This document shows, piece after piece, positions 13,266 to 14,848 of a stretch of 14,848 nt of DNA (within the stretch, counting starts at the first letter, position 1; each line of letters opens with the position of its first letter). Source of the stretch: Chlamydiota bacterium (GTDB lineage Bacteria; Chlamydiota; Chlamydiia; Chlamydiales; Rhabdochlamydiaceae); assembly GCA_023269365.1 (NCBI GenBank), contig JAHFTN010000022.1:1-14848 (forward strand), written 5' to 3'. A program made the translations under genes and the position numbers. The notes beneath the pieces are model-generated. The model ran no database searches. It had not been told where the DNA came from and saw only the letters and a program-made list of their open reading frames with translations.

Positions 13266-14303
13266 ATGGACAAGTGGATCGTCGTGACGGGAGCTGCGGG
13301 TTTTATTGGTTCTGGGGTTGTCAAATTCCTTAATGATAAGGGGTTGTACAACCTCATTCTTGTCGATGATATCGAAAAGACAGATAAGTGGAAAAATCTA
13401 CTCGGTAAAAAGAGTCTTGATCTTTTCTCTCGCCATGAACTTTTCTCTTGGCTAGAGGGCAGGGGCGATCAGATTGCGGCGTTTTTGCATCTCGGGGCGT
13501 GTTCTGATACGCTCGAGTCAGATGGCGATTTTCTGATGCAGAACAACTTCCGCTATACTGTGCGCCTTGCAGAGTATGCCTTAAAGCACTCGATCCGTTT
13601 TATCTACGCCTCTTCTGCTGCGACGTACGGAAAAGGGGAAGAGGGTTTTTGCGATGACCATGAGGGATTAGAGGAATTAAAGCCGCTCAATCTGTACGGC
13701 TTTTCTAAATACTACTTCGATCTTTGGGCTAAGCAAAATGGGGTGCTCGATCAGCTGGTTGGATTAAAGTATTTCAATGTCTTTGGTCCCAACGAAAACC
13801 ATAAGGGGAGGATGGCCTCTATGGTGTATAAGATGGTCCCCCTGGTGCAACAAGAGGGAGTCATCCCCCTTTTCAAATCTTCAGACCCTTCCCGGTTTAA
13901 AGACGGGGATCAGCGGCGCGATTTTATCTATACCAAAGACGCTGTGCGTATGAGCTGCGCTTTTTTAGAGAATGAAATCTGTGGTATTTTTAATATAGGA
14001 TCGGGGGTGGCTTCCTCATGGAACGAGTTGGCAGGGGCTGTATTTAAAGCATTGGATAAACCGATCAAGATTGAGTATATCGACATGCCCCGTGAGATGC
14101 AGGGGCAGTATCAAAATTACACCTGTGCTTCGATGGGAAAATACAATGGGGCGATGAGGGGGGCTCTTCTTTCTTCCACTCGATGTGTAAACTCCCCTCT
14201 TTTTGCACAACAAGAAGAGGAAGACCGCTTGTGTCAGTTTTCTTTGGAAGAGGGGGTCGGAGATTATGTCAAAAACTATTTGCTAACAGGACAAAGATGG
14301 TAA
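13266..14303 (+). CDS. hldD: ADP-L-glycero-D-manno-heptose 6-epimerase with C-terminal extra segment
   Basis: Last enzyme of ADP-L-glycero-beta-D-manno-heptose synthesis, which supplies heptose for the lipopolysaccharide inner core. It is a short-chain dehydrogenase fold: NADP-binding GAAGFIGSG (residues 9-17), YASSAATYG, catalytic Tyr144 and Lys148 (LNLYGFSKYY), and Lys180 (NENHKGRM) matching E. coli Lys178. GDQRRDFIYTKDA and MQGQYQNYT are typical substrate-site motifs. GAGG five bases before the ATG supports the start. At 345 residues it is longer than E. coli HldD (310). The surplus falls mainly between GKYNGAMRG and FSLEEGVGDYV, where about 24 extra residues (including NSPLFAQQEEEDR) separate parts that are normally close. 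Active-site residues are intact, so it is probably functional. The last seven bases overlap hldE. Confidence 0.94.
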   Translation: MDKWIVVTGAAGFIGSGVVKFLNDKGLYNLILVDDIEKTDKWKNLLGKKSLDLFSRHELFSWLEGRGDQIAAFLHLGACSDTLESDGDFLMQNNFRYTVRLAEYALKHSIRFIYASSAATYGKGEEGFCDDHEGLEELKPLNLYGFSKYYFDLWAKQNGVLDQLVGLKYFNVFGPNENHKGRMASMVYKMVPLVQQEGVIPLFKSSDPSRFKDGDQRRDFIYTKDAVRMSCAFLENEICGIFNIGSGVASSWNELAGAVFKALDKPIKIEYIDMPREMQGQYQNYTCASMGKYNGAMRGALLSSTRCVNSPLFAQQEEEDRLCQFSLEEGVGDYVKNYLLTGQRW

Positions 14304-14848
14304 AGCTCAGCGGGATGCTTAGTCGGTTTAAGGCAGTCAGTGTGCTTGTGATCGGAGATTTTATGCTCGACACTTACACGACGGGAAAGGTGAAGAGGAT
14401 CTCCCCTGAAGCGCCCGTCTCTGTGCTCCATGTGCAAAAAGAGGAGAGTCGTCCTGGAGGAGCGGGGAATGTCGCCTTGAACCTCCTCTCTTTGGGAGCG
14501 AGCGTGATCGCTGTGGGACGGGTCGGAGGGGATGTGGCGGGCGAGTCGCTTTGCGATGCCTTGCGCACAGAAGGGGTTAATACTGACTACCTCCTCGTGC
14601 AACAGGGCTATAAGACCCCTGTAAAAAACCGACTGATTGCAGAGGCCCAGCAGATTTTGCGCGTCGATTTTGAATCGATCACTCCGCTGCCCCTTTCCTT
14701 AGAGGAAACGATTTTAACTTCCCTCTCCTCCCTTCTAGACCAGGTGCAGACAGTGGCTATTTCCGACTATGGAAAAGGGTTTCTCTCTCGTGCTTTTTTA
14801 CAACAAGTCATTGCGATGGCTTCTCTTAAGGGGATCCCTGTCATCGTC
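14297..14848 (+). CDS. hldE: D-beta-D-heptose 7-phosphate kinase (HldE/RfaE N-terminal domain), cut by window end
   Basis: PfkB/ribokinase-like kinase that phosphorylates heptose 7-phosphate at C1 on the route to ADP-heptose. The first 184 residues are visible and run to the window edge without a stop. They follow the E. coli HldE kinase domain closely: VIGDFMLDTYTTG, KRISPEAPVSVLHV, RPGGAGNVALNLLSLGA (PfkB signature 1), QQILRVDFE and ISDYGKGFLS. The ATG overlaps the hldD stop region by seven bases, with AGGA a few bases upstream, so the two are coupled. Whether the adenylyltransferase domain is fused, as in E. coli HldE, or separate, as in HldA/HldC systems, cannot be seen from this window. 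Confidence 0.93.
   Translation, partial: MVKLSGMLSRFKAVSVLVIGDFMLDTYTTGKVKRISPEAPVSVLHVQKEESRPGGAGNVALNLLSLGASVIAVGRVGGDVAGESLCDALRTEGVNTDYLLVQQGYKTPVKNRLIAEAQQILRVDFESITPLPLSLEETILTSLSSLLDQVQTVAISDYGKGFLSRAFLQQVIAMASLKGIPVIV

Noticed and set aside
14140..14240. Frameshift in hldD explaining the odd segment
   Set aside because: The frame is continuous through the segment, the SLEEGV helix follows in the same frame, and other frames give no better HldD-like residues.

Overview
The window reads as a chromosomal segment from a member of the order Chlamydiales. The gene string glycyl-tRNA synthetase, pgsA, glgA, tRNA-Gln, rplY/ctc, pth, rpsF, rpsR, rplI, with dnaG a few kilobases to the left, follows the order I recall for Chlamydia trachomatis CT794-CT803. 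Three things point to an 'environmental' chlamydia (Parachlamydia/Waddlia/Simkania-like) rather than Chlamydiaceae: ADP-heptose genes (hldD, hldE) follow rplI; GlyRS is the short dimeric type instead of the large alpha-beta fusion; and there are accessory DUF4143-type ATPases. I cannot name the species.

Layout. 1-691: 3' end of dnaG, running in from the left edge. 692-3681: accessory block with two different AAA/DUF4143 ATPases (+) flanking a small two-helix membrane protein (-) that has its own good promoter. 3638-6012: leftward pair of GlyRS and an M19 dipeptidase, coupled by a GTGA overlap. 6134-7461: rightward unit of a 71-aa protein of unknown function and rlmN behind a recognisable promoter. 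7462-8376: a lone glycine-rich membrane protein (-) with non-coding flanks. 8377-8970: phosphatidylglycerophosphate synthase family gene (+), tail-to-tail with glgA (-, 8962-10431). 10432-10719: divergent intergenic region carrying a 183-bp palindromic element. 10720-14848: tRNA-Gln and a tightly packed rightward operon rplY-pth-rpsF-rpsR-rplI-hldD-hldE, the last gene cut by the right edge.

How the genes fit together. The right half is translation plus envelope: bL25, peptidyl-tRNA hydrolase, bS6, bS18 and bL9, then two enzymes of ADP-heptose synthesis for lipopolysaccharide, with neighbouring genes overlapping or only a few to about 20 bases apart. GlyRS, RlmN and tRNA-Gln add to the translation theme. 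GlgA (glycogen) and the PgsA-type protein (phospholipid) are the metabolic genes.

The most unusual structure is at 10530-10712: perfect 33-bp terminal inverted repeats enclosing a perfect 22-bp-stem hairpin and a second smaller hairpin, with no ORF. It sits between glgA and tRNA-Gln, which diverge, so it is not in a normal terminator position and looks like a small non-autonomous mobile element (MITE-like). Other points of interest are the GlyRS type, a roughly 24-residue extra segment near the HldD C-terminus, a possible structured rplY leader, a hairpin that would hide the ribosome-binding site of the second ATPase, and 15-bp near-identical direct repeats around the first ATPase cassette.
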